Source of the DNA: Jeotgalibaca ciconiae
GTDB taxonomy: Bacteria; Bacillota; Bacilli; Lactobacillales; Aerococcaceae
Direction: 5' to 3'
Length of the DNA stretch: 64,000 bases
Assembly: GCF_003955755.1 (NCBI RefSeq)
Contig: NZ_CP034465.1
Coordinates: 1,054,001-1,118,000, forward strand
Under the pieces are notes generated by a model, which did not search any database, was not told the DNA's origin, and was given only the letters and a program-made list of their open reading frames with translations. Shown in pieces: positions 18,723 to 27,330 of this stretch (position 1 is its first letter; each line of letters begins with the position of its first letter). The translations under genes were made by a program, and so were the position numbers.

Positions 18723-18772
18723 AGCTATTTTGAAAGCGCTCTATACAGCAGCTTTATTCTTGTGCTTTAACA

Positions 18773-18801
18773 GTAAAAGCTGAGATAGAAATCCCAGCTT
18801 C
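18773..18801 (-). terminator. Terminator of the L,D-transpeptidase gene
   Basis: Stem AAGCTGGGAT / ATCTCAGCTT on the minus strand followed by TTTACTG. Confidence 0.7.
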
Positions 18802-18814
18802 AAATGTTATTATA

Positions 18815-20191
18815 CTAGAACATGATTACAGGCGTGCCGACTTCCATTAAACCAAATAGTTTTGCCATAGCTCCTGGTGGAGTATTGATACATCCATTTG
18901 ATCCATTTGTTGCCCATTGGTCCGATCCAAAAGAACTTTGCCAATTTGCATCGTGTATACCAATTCCATCCCAGTTCACAGGAATCCAGTAATCTACAGG
19001 TTGTGCATAGTCATTTCCTCTTCTTGGATTATATCCGACTAATGTCGCGTTTTCTTCTTTATTCCAAGCATAGAATACACCTACTGGAGTTGGCGTTGCC
19101 TGATGTCCAGAAACGATTGGTGTATCAAAGACTCTTTCGCCGTTTTTATACATATACATCATCTGCGCTTGTAAATCTACTTCCACATACGTATCTCCAA
19201 TATCCGTTCCATCCTCATGGTATCCAGAACCATTCACTTCTGGTTCTACGGTAATATCTTCACCAGCTAACACATACTGCACTAAATCTGCTGCTTCCGC
19301 AATCGTTCCAAGTGACCAACCATAAGTACCGGGTGGAATTTCTACTGTCCCGCGATTTGTACTATTAAATTGTCGCGTCTTGTCGTAAGTCGCATATTTG
19401 TCATGCAATGTATCTAGATACGCTTCGGCAGCGGCTTGATCCACTATTGGATTTCCTTCTGCGTCAATACTCAACCAACTTTGAATTTGTTCTTTTGGCA
19501 CTACTTCTTCTTGTCCAGCAATTTTATAAGTAATGACGGTGTTAGATAAATTTTCTAGATTATCAATAATCGTTGTTAGTTCTTCGCTTTCAGAAGTCAA
19601 TGTTGGTTTAATATATGAGTCTTCTAAAGCAACTGTATCAGAACCCTCAACCATAGCAGTTAAAATAGCTTCTTTAAGAAGTGCGCTATCAACTTTTGTA
19701 CCTTGAACTTCAGGTTTGATGACGAAAGTACCCTCTTCATTTACCACTTGAGCATTTTGAGAATCTTCACGACTTTGATCATCCAATGATAAAGTTGCTA
19801 GCAAAGCATTTATCGATTCTTCATTATAGTCAATCGCAGCTTCTGGAGTGGTTAATTGTTTTTCTTCGAAAGCTTTAATTGGCCAAATCCAATTTCCTTG
19901 TTTTTCTTTTTCTTGTTGTAAAAACTCACTGACATCCACACTTGCATTTAATTCTAATGGTGTAACTTTTATTAATTCTTCTTCGTTCTCAGTAATGGCA
20001 ATAGAATGGCTATGTAAGTCTTTCGCAATTTTTCGGTTTGCTTCTTCCACTGTATTTCCTGCGATTCCAATTGTTCCAACAGATGTATTCGGCAAGAAAT
20101 GCTCTTTGTAGTATACTCCGCCACCTATATACGCAATGAGAAGTACAGCTAACACACTAATTCCCAAAATTATAAATGATTTCTTTTTCAA
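18815..20191 (-). CDS. L,D-transpeptidase with peptidoglycan-binding domains
   Basis: 458 residues. A membrane helix (residues 5-27) anchors the protein; the middle carries PG_binding_4-type repeats (about 35-310), and the C-terminal YkuD domain starts at EVDLQAQMMYMYKNG. Catalytic motif HDANW followed by GSNGCINTP contains the active cysteine. The architecture matches Ldt-fm of Enterococcus faecium, which makes 3-3 peptidoglycan crosslinks that bypass beta-lactam-sensitive 4-3 crosslinks. The start is TTG at 20191 behind a GGGGGG site. It is transcribed alone, next to the wal operon; WalR control is possible but I see no identified box. Confidence 0.9.
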   Translation of the reverse strand: MKKKSFIILGISVLAVLLIAYIGGGVYYKEHFLPNTSVGTIGIAGNTVEEANRKIAKDLHSHSIAITENEEELIKVTPLELNASVDVSEFLQQEKEKQGNWIWPIKAFEEKQLTTPEAAIDYNEESINALLATLSLDDQSREDSQNAQVVNEEGTFVIKPEVQGTKVDSALLKEAILTAMVEGSDTVALEDSYIKPTLTSESEELTTIIDNLENLSNTVITYKIAGQEEVVPKEQIQSWLSIDAEGNPIVDQAAAEAYLDTLHDKYATYDKTRQFNSTNRGTVEIPPGTYGWSLGTIAEAADLVQYVLAGEDITVEPEVNGSGYHEDGTDIGDTYVEVDLQAQMMYMYKNGERVFDTPIVSGHQATPTPVGVFYAWNKEENATLVGYNPRRGNDYAQPVDYWIPVNWDGIGIHDANWQSSFGSDQWATNGSNGCINTPPGAMAKLFGLMEVGTPVIMF

Positions 20192-20349
20192 CAGAAACCC
20201 CCCGTTTCTTTATTTCCTACGTTTTGTTACTTTTATGTTACAGTTTGGTTACATTACGGATTTCTTTGCTTATTGTAACGCAAAAGAATTATTTTGGCTA
20301 TGTTTTTGCTTAATTTAATGAAAATCCAATAATTTTCATTAAATTGAAA

Positions 20350-20379
20350 AGAAGGATAAAGCACTCTGCTCATCCTTCT
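20350..20379 (-). terminator. Terminator of trmR
   Basis: Perfect 8-bp stem AGAAGGAT / ATCCTTCT followed on the minus strand by TTTTC; the stem overlaps the trmR stop codon. Confidence 0.7.
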
Positions 20380-21085
20380 ATTGTTTCACTTCTTCTATAA
20401 TATATGAAAAATCATACTCTTCTTCTTTAACAATTAATAATAACCCATCCCCCAAAGGAACCAATGATGTCTCTAAGGCTGGATGATTTAATACAGTCTC
20501 CATTAGTTTATTCAAGCGTCTATGGATTTTACGAACGCGTTTAGGAATTTCTTTCTCGTCATCAAGGATTGTTCCTCCTTGGAAAACGTCATCAATGATG
20601 AGCATCCCTCCGACTTTTAACACATCCATACAATAGGGCAGGAATTCGTAATATTTCGCTTTTGCGCTGTCCATAAAAATTAAATCATAGGGTCCGGATA
20701 ACGTCGGCAGGATATCTGCAGCGTCTCCTTCTAGAAGAGTTACCTTATCTTTCAAGCCCATTTTTTCAAAGTTTACTTTCGCTCGTTCAATCATAATATC
20801 GAAACGGTCAATGGTTGTCAGGTGTCCATCTTTACGAATATGTTGAGCTAATAAACTCCCGGAAAAACCAATTGCTGTACCAATTTCCAATATATTTTTT
20901 GGCTTTATTTGACCCACAATCATATTCAAAAACACAGCGGTTTCATGCGGGATAATGGGTATTCTTCTTTCATTAGCATATTCTTCGATTTCTGCTAATT
21001 TTCCAGAAAAAGGTTTTAATTCCTTTCGCATAAAAGAAACAATCTCTTCTTTTACAACAGGTCGATCCATCATTTCATTTTTCAT
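20378..21085 (-). CDS. trmR: Class I SAM methyltransferase, TrmR/YrrM-like
   Basis: 235 residues of the O-methyltransferase family 3 fold. The SAM-binding loop is LEIGTAIGFSG near residue 63, the acidic metal and substrate motifs are FMDSAKAKYYEF and IDDVFQGG. In Bacillus the YrrM orthologue (TrmR) methylates 5-hydroxyuridine at the tRNA wobble position; catechol-type O-methyltransferases look similar, so the substrate is inferred from family placement. ATG at 21085 has a TGAGGAG site. It is flanked by terminators and appears monocistronic. Confidence 0.8.
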   Translation of the reverse strand: MKNEMMDRPVVKEEIVSFMRKELKPFSGKLAEIEEYANERRIPIIPHETAVFLNMIVGQIKPKNILEIGTAIGFSGSLLAQHIRKDGHLTTIDRFDIMIERAKVNFEKMGLKDKVTLLEGDAADILPTLSGPYDLIFMDSAKAKYYEFLPYCMDVLKVGGMLIIDDVFQGGTILDDEKEIPKRVRKIHRRLNKLMETVLNHPALETSLVPLGDGLLLIVKEEEYDFSYIIEEVKQ

Positions 21086-21099
21086 TTCTACTGCTCCTC

Positions 21100-21149
21100 A
21101 AAAAACGAATCCAACCTAATCTGAGCAAATTTGCACAGTAGGTTGGATT
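21100..21149 (-). terminator. Terminator of the CNNM/CorC gene
   Basis: Perfect 11-bp stem AATCCAACCTA / TAGGTTGGATT followed on the minus strand by CGTTTTTTG. Confidence 0.8.
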
Positions 21150-21155
21150 GCTATT

Positions 21156-22499
21156 TTATTCTTCCTCTGATTCCTTTGCATCTTCATCCGGATCATCGAT
21201 TCTTTCTACATGAATCGAGTGGATACGGCCATTTTCAACTCGAGAGGTAGTTAATAAGTATCCGTTAATTCGCACACTTACCCGCTCATTATCATCTGGA
21301 AAATAACCAATTTCTTCTATCATAAGTCCGCCAATTGTATCTACCTCATGGGACGAAAGTTCTGTCTTAAATAATTGATTGAATTTTTGTAAATTCATCT
21401 TACCATTGATAATATAATTCTCATCATCCATTTTGCGAGAAAGACGCTGAATTTCATCATACTCGTCTTCGATATCTCCCACAATCTCTTCTAACACATC
21501 TTCTAAGGTAACAATTCCTTCCACTCCGCCATATTCATCTTTTAAGATTGCCATATGGGTTTGTTGCTTACGGAACTCAACTAATAAATCATCTATAAAT
21601 ATGGTAGAAGGAACAAACAGTGGCTCATTTACCAATGTTCGTAATTCAAGTGCATCGAAGCCTACTTCTTTCGAGGCTTTCAGCACATTTTTCATATGCA
21701 ATACGCCGATAACTTCATCTTTATCGCCATCATATACAGGCATACGAGAGTATGGACTGTCTAAAATGATTTCTACGTTTTCTGATAAATCATCTTCTAA
21801 ATCAAGCATTAATGTATCTGTACGTGGAACCATCAGCTCACGAGCTAGACGGGTGTCCAATGACAAGACTCCCTCCATCATTGTAAATTCGGATGGATCA
21901 ATTGCGCCTTGTCCACGACTCTGCGCTAATATTTGTCTCATTTCATCTCGAGTCAACTTCTCTTCTTGTTTAGAAAAATCAATCGGAGATAGTTTCTTTA
22001 ATAGGTTCGTAGAAGCAGAAAGCAACCAAACAAATGGTTTTGCAATTACTTTTACTACCGCTATTGTTCCTGATGTCATTCGAGCAAGCTGCTCTGGCAT
22101 TTGCAAGGCAATTTGCTTAGGATAAAGCTCACCCAAAACAAGTGTTATGTACGATAAAAGAATAGTGATGATAACTGTAGCAATGGTTTCCCATCCGGAA
22201 ATACCACCTAGTAAAGGCTCTAAATAGGGTACAAAGTTTGAGGATGCGGAAGCACTGTTAAAAAAACCAGCCAACGTAATCGCAACTTGAATTGTCGCAA
22301 GAAAATCATCTGGCTCCTCCAATAACTTTAATACTCTTAGGGCTTTTCGGTCTCCTTCTTCCGCCATAGCTTCGATTTTTTTTCTGTTAATCGAAACATA
22401 AGCAAGCTCTGCAGAGGCAAAAAAAGCATTTACTATGGTTAAAATTACCACGACCATAACATTTGCTAACAAACTCTGGGCCTCGGGGTCTGCATTCAT
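21156..22499 (-). CDS. CNNM/CorC (hemolysin-like) membrane transporter
   Basis: 447 residues: N-terminal DUF21/CNNM membrane domain with four helices (about 10-190, including the small-residue-rich ITLAGFFNSASASSNF), two CBS domains (about 205-340) and a C-terminal CorC_HlyC domain (about 355-435). The family is linked to Mg2+ efflux or homeostasis; older annotations call it hemolysin without support. The tail is acidic. ATG at 22499 has an AAGGAG site, and a consensus-like promoter lies at 22556-22584. It is divergent from the CBS-ACT gene. Confidence 0.88.
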   Translation of the reverse strand: MNADPEAQSLLANVMVVVILTIVNAFFASAELAYVSINRKKIEAMAEEGDRKALRVLKLLEEPDDFLATIQVAITLAGFFNSASASSNFVPYLEPLLGGISGWETIATVIITILLSYITLVLGELYPKQIALQMPEQLARMTSGTIAVVKVIAKPFVWLLSASTNLLKKLSPIDFSKQEEKLTRDEMRQILAQSRGQGAIDPSEFTMMEGVLSLDTRLARELMVPRTDTLMLDLEDDLSENVEIILDSPYSRMPVYDGDKDEVIGVLHMKNVLKASKEVGFDALELRTLVNEPLFVPSTIFIDDLLVEFRKQQTHMAILKDEYGGVEGIVTLEDVLEEIVGDIEDEYDEIQRLSRKMDDENYIINGKMNLQKFNQLFKTELSSHEVDTIGGLMIEEIGYFPDDNERVSVRINGYLLTTSRVENGRIHSIHVERIDDPDEDAKESEEE

Positions 22500-22806
22500 A
22501 TTTTTTTCTCCTTCTTTTTTATAAATTTAAGATGCAATATCTCTATTTTATTTTTATAATAGTTAAAAATCTCCGAAAAAGCAAGATGTTCTTCTATAAT
22601 TTTTTCTTAATTCAATGAAACGATTCTATTTATCATAATATTTTAATGTTTTTAATCTTCCGTCAATATGCGTAAGCGCTTTTCCAATTGTTATAAAGGC
22701 GTTTTATTGTCCTTCATTTTTTATCATTTCTCATTGCATTTTCTCATTTTAATGTTATGATTTTACTGGTGAAAATATTTATTCATATAATTAGGAGGAA
22801 ATACTC
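22500..22806. promoter_or_regulatory. Divergent promoter region, CNNM gene / CBS-ACT gene
   Basis: 307 non-coding bases. Minus-strand promoter for the CNNM gene: TTGCTT (22584-22579), 17-base spacer, TATTAT (22561-22556). Plus-strand promoter for the CBS-ACT gene: TTGCAT (22734-22739), 16-base spacer, TATGAT (22756-22761). Nothing else recognisable. Confidence 0.65.
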
Positions 22807-23445
22807 ATGCTTATTCGTTCCCTTGCCATTGCAAGAAGAGATCTTACAGTGGTAAAAGAATCTGCCACTCTTCAAGAGGCAATCGATATTTTAGAAGAAT
22901 CAGGATTCCGATGTGTTCCTATTCTCGATGAAACGGGAACTCTTTTTAGAGGAAACATCTATAGAATGCACATTTATCGCCACAAGGCTAACGGCGGTGA
23001 TATGAATTTACCGGTTACTTATTTATTAAAAAATGCAACAAAATTTATTTCGATCGACAGCTCATTCTTTAAAGTATTTTTTACCATTAAAGAACTTCCG
23101 TATATCGCTGTTTTAAACAAAGATAATACATTTTTTGGTATCTTAACACATAGCAGCTTACTGAATATGTTGGCTCAGTCTTGGAGTGTGGATGTAGGAA
23201 GTTACGTTCTTACCATCGTTGCTCCAAGCAGAAGAGGCGACTTGTATCAGATTACGCGCATCATTAACAAAACATCGAGCATCGCCAGCATCATCACCTT
23301 AGATGCTACTCGCGATGATGTATTGCGTCGCGTACTGGTCACTTTACCTGCTGACTTGACAAAGAATCAGCTAAGCACGATTATTCAATCTTTAGAAAAA
23401 CAAGATTATAGTGTTGTGACGGTAGAAGATTTACGTTCTGAATAA
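22807..23445 (+). CDS. cbpA: CBS-ACT domain protein, CbpA-like
   Basis: 212 residues. Two CBS motifs occupy about residues 1-130 (VPILDETGTLFRGNIYR and IAVLNKDNTFFGILTH) and an ACT domain follows at about 140-210 (VGSYVLTIVAPSRRGDLYQITRIINK). The same CBS-ACT build is found in the cyclic-di-AMP-binding protein CbpA of Listeria; binding of c-di-AMP here is inferred from that architecture. It is an orphan plus-strand gene with an excellent AGGAGG site and its own promoter and terminator. c-di-AMP would connect it to K+ uptake (trkAH is in this window), but no physical link is visible. Confidence 0.75.
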   Translation: MLIRSLAIARRDLTVVKESATLQEAIDILEESGFRCVPILDETGTLFRGNIYRMHIYRHKANGGDMNLPVTYLLKNATKFISIDSSFFKVFFTIKELPYIAVLNKDNTFFGILTHSSLLNMLAQSWSVDVGSYVLTIVAPSRRGDLYQITRIINKTSSIASIITLDATRDDVLRRVLVTLPADLTKNQLSTIIQSLEKQDYSVVTVEDLRSE

Positions 23446-23458
23446 TTAAACAGTATGA

Positions 23459-23491
23459 AGAGGTTAGGAATTTCATCCTAACCTCTTTTTG
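23459..23491 (+). terminator. Terminator of the CBS-ACT gene
   Basis: Perfect 11-bp stem AGAGGTTAGGA / TCCTAACCTCT with a 6-base loop and T-tract. Confidence 0.9.
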
Positions 23492-23500
23492 TTTGAGCTA

Positions 23501-23762
23501 AACGCGCTTCTTCGTACTCTATTGTAAACCTGTTCTGAAGCGCAGTTTCCCTTCCGCTTCCCAAACGACCACGGGGAATTTTATTCCACTTTGGTGTTTG
23601 GTCCACCGTACGGGAACCTAAACGCGCTTCTTCGCACTCTATTGCAAACCTGTTCTGAAGCGCAGTTTCCCTTCCGCTTCCCAAACGACCACGTGGAATT
23701 TTATTCCACTTTGGTGTTTGGTCCACCGTACGGGAACCTAAACGCGCTTCTTCGCACTCTAT
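23501..23762 (-). repeat. 120-bp tandem repeat, 2.2 units
   Basis: Units at 23501-23620 and 23621-23740 are nearly identical, with a third partial unit at 23741-23762 that contains the stop codon of the neighbouring hydrolase gene. The period is exactly 120 bases, a multiple of three, so one minus-strand frame stays open through both units (82 codons), but it has no convincing start signal. Each unit contains a nested palindrome: outer CCAAAC / GTTTGG and inner GTGGAAT / ATTCCAC (perfect in unit 2). Directly downstream of the CBS-ACT terminator. Confidence 0.9.
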
Positions 23763-24397
23763 TTTAGAAATGGGTTTGTATCTATTTCTGCTTGGACGGT
23801 TGTAGGGTTTCCGTGTCCAGGGAATAGCACTGTGTTTCCCGGCAGTGTAACAATATGTTCATTGATACCTTTCATCAAAGTTTCACGATTACCATATCCT
23901 GGAAAATCCGTTCTTCCTACACTTCCTTGGAAAATAACATCTCCAACAATTGCGAAACCATTTTCTTTAAAAATAAATACCAAACTTCCTGGCGAGTGGC
24001 CTGGGATATGCTGTAGTTCAAATTTAAATTCACCAATTTGATGCATTCCAACTGTATCAAGATAAAAATCTGCTGGCTTTTCGATAATAACATCTGCCAT
24101 TTCTGGATGTCTTCCCGAACCATTTAACATCGGATCTGTCAGCCAATCTTTTTCAATCGAACTTTGATATACAGGCACGCGGTAAGTATTTCTAATTTCA
24201 TTCAAAGCGCCGATATGATCATAATGAGCATGAGTCAATACAATCGCAAAAGGATTTAAATTATTTACCTCAATCACATTTATGATTTCTTCCGCTTCTG
24301 CACCTGGATCAAAGATAATCGTGTCTCGGTTGTTTTCACCGATCAAAAAATAACAATTCTCTTCAATGGCTCCAACTGTTAAAACAAGTAGTTCCAT
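23759..24397 (-). CDS. Metallo-beta-lactamase fold hydrolase, glyoxalase II-like
   Basis: 212 residues, cytosolic. Metal ligands occur in THAHYDHIGAL (about residue 57), GHSPGSL, the aspartate in AIVGDVIFQGS, and the final histidine in FPGHGNPTT. This is the YqgX/GloB-like small hydrolase subgroup found throughout Firmicutes; thioester substrates such as S-lactoyl thiols are likely but the precise one is unknown. ATG at 24397 has a strong GAGGAGG site. The gene ends inside a unit of the 120-bp repeat, so its 3' untranslated region is repeat sequence. Confidence 0.85.
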   Translation of the reverse strand: MELLVLTVGAIEENCYFLIGENNRDTIIFDPGAEAEEIINVIEVNNLNPFAIVLTHAHYDHIGALNEIRNTYRVPVYQSSIEKDWLTDPMLNGSGRHPEMADVIIEKPADFYLDTVGMHQIGEFKFELQHIPGHSPGSLVFIFKENGFAIVGDVIFQGSVGRTDFPGYGNRETLMKGINEHIVTLPGNTVLFPGHGNPTTVQAEIDTNPFLK

Positions 24398-24471
24398 TTT
24401 ATTTCCTCCTCGATTCCTTATCTCTTCTATTATAGTAGACTAATTACGTTCTGTCGTATAATACGCTACCC

Positions 24472-24508
24472 AGAAAAAAACCATGTAGATAAAGCTTCCT
24501 ACATGGTA
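24472..24508 (-). terminator. Terminator of queT
   Basis: Perfect 9-bp stem ACCATGTAG / CTACATGGT followed on the minus strand by seven T residues. Confidence 0.85.
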
Positions 24509-24521
24509 CTACTTCTTTATT

Positions 24522-25010
24522 CTAATTCATACGTTCTGTAAAACCAATTAGTTTATTTAAGTACTGCATAAGTGGTGCAGAAACAAGCAATACTACTAGT
24601 TCACCAATTGCTGTAGTTAAAAAGCTAAACCAAAATGGCAAGTCCAATACAATATATAATTCCACTGCAACAAAAATCATGGTTGCGGTAAACACCATTG
24701 TGGTTAGTATCATTCTTTTGGTCTCAGAATCATTTGGCTTAAACAACTTTTCTAAAATAAGAAAAGAGATAAATGTTTGCCCAAATCCAAAAACTAAGTC
24801 CCAAGCTCCTAATGTTGAAAAAATTAAGTTTGAGATAAAAACCCCTGCTAAAACTCCGTATTTATACGAGCGATGATAGCCGATTAAGTGATTCAACATC
24901 TCAGAAACACGAAACTGAACTGCTCCAAAAGACATAAAAGAAAAAATTCCAGTCATTGCTACATATAAAGCCGCAATAATGGTATTCGTTACCATTCGTT
25001 TTGTATTCAT
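24522..25010 (-). CDS. queT: Queuosine precursor (preQ1) transporter QueT
   Basis: 162 residues, five to six membrane helices, of the QueT (DUF988) family; the family motif FGAVQFRVSEMLNHL is visible at about residues 28-42. It is the substrate-binding S component of an ECF-type importer for a queuosine precursor; the energising ECF module is not in the window. A preQ1 riboswitch overlapping the ribosome binding site supports the substrate. ATG at 25010 lies 8 bases after AGGAGG. Confidence 0.92.
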   Translation of the reverse strand: MNTKRMVTNTIIAALYVAMTGIFSFMSFGAVQFRVSEMLNHLIGYHRSYKYGVLAGVFISNLIFSTLGAWDLVFGFGQTFISFLILEKLFKPNDSETKRMILTTMVFTATMIFVAVELYIVLDLPFWFSFLTTAIGELVVLLVSAPLMQYLNKLIGFTERMN

Positions 25011-25018
25011 ATTCCTCT

Positions 25019-25060
25019 CCTCCTAGTTTTTTTACGTGGGATGGTCGACGAACCACGTAC
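25019..25060 (-). promoter_or_regulatory. preQ1-I riboswitch in the queT leader
   Basis: On the minus strand the P1 stem ACGTGG / CCCACGT encloses the conserved GGTTCG and ACCATC segments, followed by the A-rich tail AAAAAAACTAGG that forms the pseudoknot. The tail runs straight into AGGAGG, so ligand binding should hide the ribosome binding site and reduce QueT synthesis when preQ1 is abundant. The class I consensus is short; gene context makes the call firm. Confidence 0.87.
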
Positions 25061-25111
25061 CTGCTTTTTGCAAGCCTAAATAGTTTACCATAAACAGCAA
25101 TAGAAGGAAAC

Positions 25112-25147
25112 TAGAAAAGCAGACAAGTCCGACTTGGCCTATGAAAA
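25112..25147 (-). repeat. Family A repeat, short form
   Basis: 36 bases matching only the 3' hairpin portion of family A in the minus sense (CATAGGCCAAG, GGACTTGTC, TTTTCTAG). The rest of the 158-bp unit is absent. Confidence 0.65.
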
Positions 25148-25274
25148 CAAATATTAAAATAAACTGAAAATGTATCATACAAGCAGTTAAAAATAGCTGT
25201 ACTATGCAAATCTCCAAAAAATTGAAACAAAAATCGCGTAGATAATATTTTTTCTGTTTTTTGTACCTTCTGTA

Positions 25275-25320
25275 AAATAGAAAAAGCACTTGATTAAATC
25301 AATAATCAAATGCTTTTTCA
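25275..25320 (-). terminator. Terminator of the bceAB-like operon
   Basis: Sixteen-base stem arms GAAAAAGCA-TTGATT / AATCAA-TGCTTTTTC; on the minus strand followed by TATTTT. Confidence 0.85.
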
Positions 25321-25341
25321 TTCTCAAATTAGTTATTCCTT

Positions 25342-27330
25342 TTATTCTACGATTGAAAAGTAAATACGAGCAGTCAATCGATAAATCAACCAATAAATCA
25401 CACTAAAAGAAAGGACTACTCCTGCTATACAGCTGATTAAAATCGTATGGGAAAAAATTCCAAATAACATCAATAATTTATGGATAATTGGATAAGCAAA
25501 AGCTGTATGAACAGTTGCTACAATGAGTGGCAGCATAAACATCCACACTACTTGGCTGCGGCTCGTACTGCGAATCATATCCTTATCCAAGCCAACTTTC
25601 TGCATAATCTGGAATCTTTCTCGATCGTCATAGCCTTCTGAAATTTGCTTATAATAGGTGATCAATACCGTACCGATTGTAAACAACAATCCTAAGAAAA
25701 TTCCCAAGAATAAAAAGCCGCCATTCAACATATACCACTCGTCACGTCCAGCACTGCGTGATTCGTACCGAGCGACAAAGTCTCCGTTACTAATTTTTTC
25801 AGAGATAAGTTCGCTGTAGCGAGCTTTTTCCTCTTCCGTTCCTGAAGTATCCCATTGAATCGATCCATAGACATCTCCATTCAAGTAATCCGTTGCCTCT
25901 GCTTGATAAGCAGAGAGAATAGCTTGCATGACTTCTTTACTTGGAACAACAATCAAATATGAACCGCTAATTGATTCCTCTATAGGAAACATATCCATGT
26001 TTTTTTCCAATATCAATGTATCAAATTCTAAAGTGGAAAGCTTGATCGTTTCATTTTGATAGTTCGCTGAATGGTGAATATAAACTTGATTATCAGCCAG
26101 TGTATCATCTGACTGTGTAAATTGATTATAATCATCAAGGGAAATCAAAAGCAAAGTGTCTGGCATCGTTAGGCCGCCATCGAAGTCTACCCCAACCTCA
26201 AAATAATCTTCTTTCATCTTTCCAAATAAATTTGCATAAATGTATTGCTTTTGGTTTTCAACTGCTACTTCTTCTGTATTTTCATTTATGACATTTATTA
26301 TGTCTTCAACGCTCTCTTGTACTTGCTCGACTTTTACTTCATCACCAAAAGAATATACTGTTACATTATTTTCAGCTGGAAAACGCATAGCCAAAGTATC
26401 TTCTGTGCCTACATAAATAGTCGTTGTCGTCGCAAGCGCAATAATCACCATACAAGAAAGGACACTGATATTCGCCAAGCCAGTCGCATTTTGCTTCATA
26501 CGATATAGCATGCCCGATATCGATATGAAAGCGCGAGGTTGATAGTACAGCTGTTTATTTTTCTTCATTGCCTTCAGAACAAAGATGGATCCTGCTGTAA
26601 ACAAACAGAACGTTCCGATAATAACTAATATTACGGCTAAGAAAAATTGAATCATCGCGGCTAATGGATCCGAAATTGTAACTGAAATCCAGTAGCCATA
26701 TCCCAAGGAGCCAATCCCTAGGATCAATAGAAACCAATTACTTTTCGGCTCCTTTTCTCCTTCTTTCTCGCCCTTTAACAGCTTGATCGGATTAGAAAAC
26801 GTTACTTGGCTAATATTATATAAATATGCCACAAAAAAGATCACGGTAAATAGAATGACAGTCATTCCCATTCCTTCCCATGAAGTGGTGTAGCTCATTA
26901 CTTCCGGTAATTGCAACAAATAGTTTAATAACAAAAAGAATAAGCGGCCAAACAACAAACCGATCAACAAACCAATAAGGATACTACCGAATCCCACAAT
27001 TATTGTTTCTAGGAATAATATCCTGCCGACATGTTTCTTTTCCAACCCTAAAATACCATAAAGACCGATTTCTTTTTTACGTCTTTTAATCAAAAAGCTA
27101 TTCGTATACATAGTAAAGATAAAAGAAAACAAACCGATGACAATCGCTCCCAAAGAAAACAAGGTGCTAAGCGTTGGATTTCTTTCTTGTACAAACTCAT
27201 TCGTTAGTAAGGCAACCATTTGAGAAAACATGGCGACCGTCAAAACAGATGAAATCATATAAGGCAAATACAACTGTTTATTTGCTCGAATATTTTTGAC
27301 AGCCATCTTCAAAAAGAAACTACCCTTCAT
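25342..27330 (-). CDS. BceB-type ABC transporter permease
   Basis: 662 residues with the layout of peptide-sensing/resistance permeases: four N-terminal helices, a pair of helices at about 200-250, a large extracellular domain of about 200 residues between helices 7 and 8 (about 305-500), and three C-terminal helices. FtsX-type segments occur at both ends. Such permeases free lipid-linked wall precursors from bacitracin or other antimicrobial peptides and relay flux information to the partner kinase. ATG at 27330 sits 6 bases after GGGGTG and overlaps the ATPase gene by 11 bases; a GTG at 27339 is an alternative. The inducing drug cannot be told from sequence. Confidence 0.9.
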   Translation of the reverse strand: MKGSFFLKMAVKNIRANKQLYLPYMISSVLTVAMFSQMVALLTNEFVQERNPTLSTLFSLGAIVIGLFSFIFTMYTNSFLIKRRKKEIGLYGILGLEKKHVGRILFLETIIVGFGSILIGLLIGLLFGRLFFLLLNYLLQLPEVMSYTTSWEGMGMTVILFTVIFFVAYLYNISQVTFSNPIKLLKGEKEGEKEPKSNWFLLILGIGSLGYGYWISVTISDPLAAMIQFFLAVILVIIGTFCLFTAGSIFVLKAMKKNKQLYYQPRAFISISGMLYRMKQNATGLANISVLSCMVIIALATTTTIYVGTEDTLAMRFPAENNVTVYSFGDEVKVEQVQESVEDIINVINENTEEVAVENQKQYIYANLFGKMKEDYFEVGVDFDGGLTMPDTLLLISLDDYNQFTQSDDTLADNQVYIHHSANYQNETIKLSTLEFDTLILEKNMDMFPIEESISGSYLIVVPSKEVMQAILSAYQAEATDYLNGDVYGSIQWDTSGTEEEKARYSELISEKISNGDFVARYESRSAGRDEWYMLNGGFLFLGIFLGLLFTIGTVLITYYKQISEGYDDRERFQIMQKVGLDKDMIRSTSRSQVVWMFMLPLIVATVHTAFAYPIIHKLLMLFGIFSHTILISCIAGVVLSFSVIYWLIYRLTARIYFSIVE

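Noticed and set aside
21156-22499. Hemolysin
   Set aside because: The name is historical; the CNNM-CBS-CorC architecture indicates a Mg2+-linked transporter, with no toxin features.
23478-23726. 82-codon minus-strand frame across the 120-bp tandem repeat
   Set aside because: Its openness follows from a period divisible by three; there is no ribosome binding site and it overlaps the CBS-ACT terminator. Kept as a repeat, not as a gene.
23501-23762. CRISPR array
   Set aside because: Only 2.2 contiguous 120-bp units, no spacers and no cas genes.
25032-25393. Two short hydrophobic minus-strand frames
   Set aside because: They cover the bceB terminator, a family A remnant and the queT riboswitch, and have no start signals.
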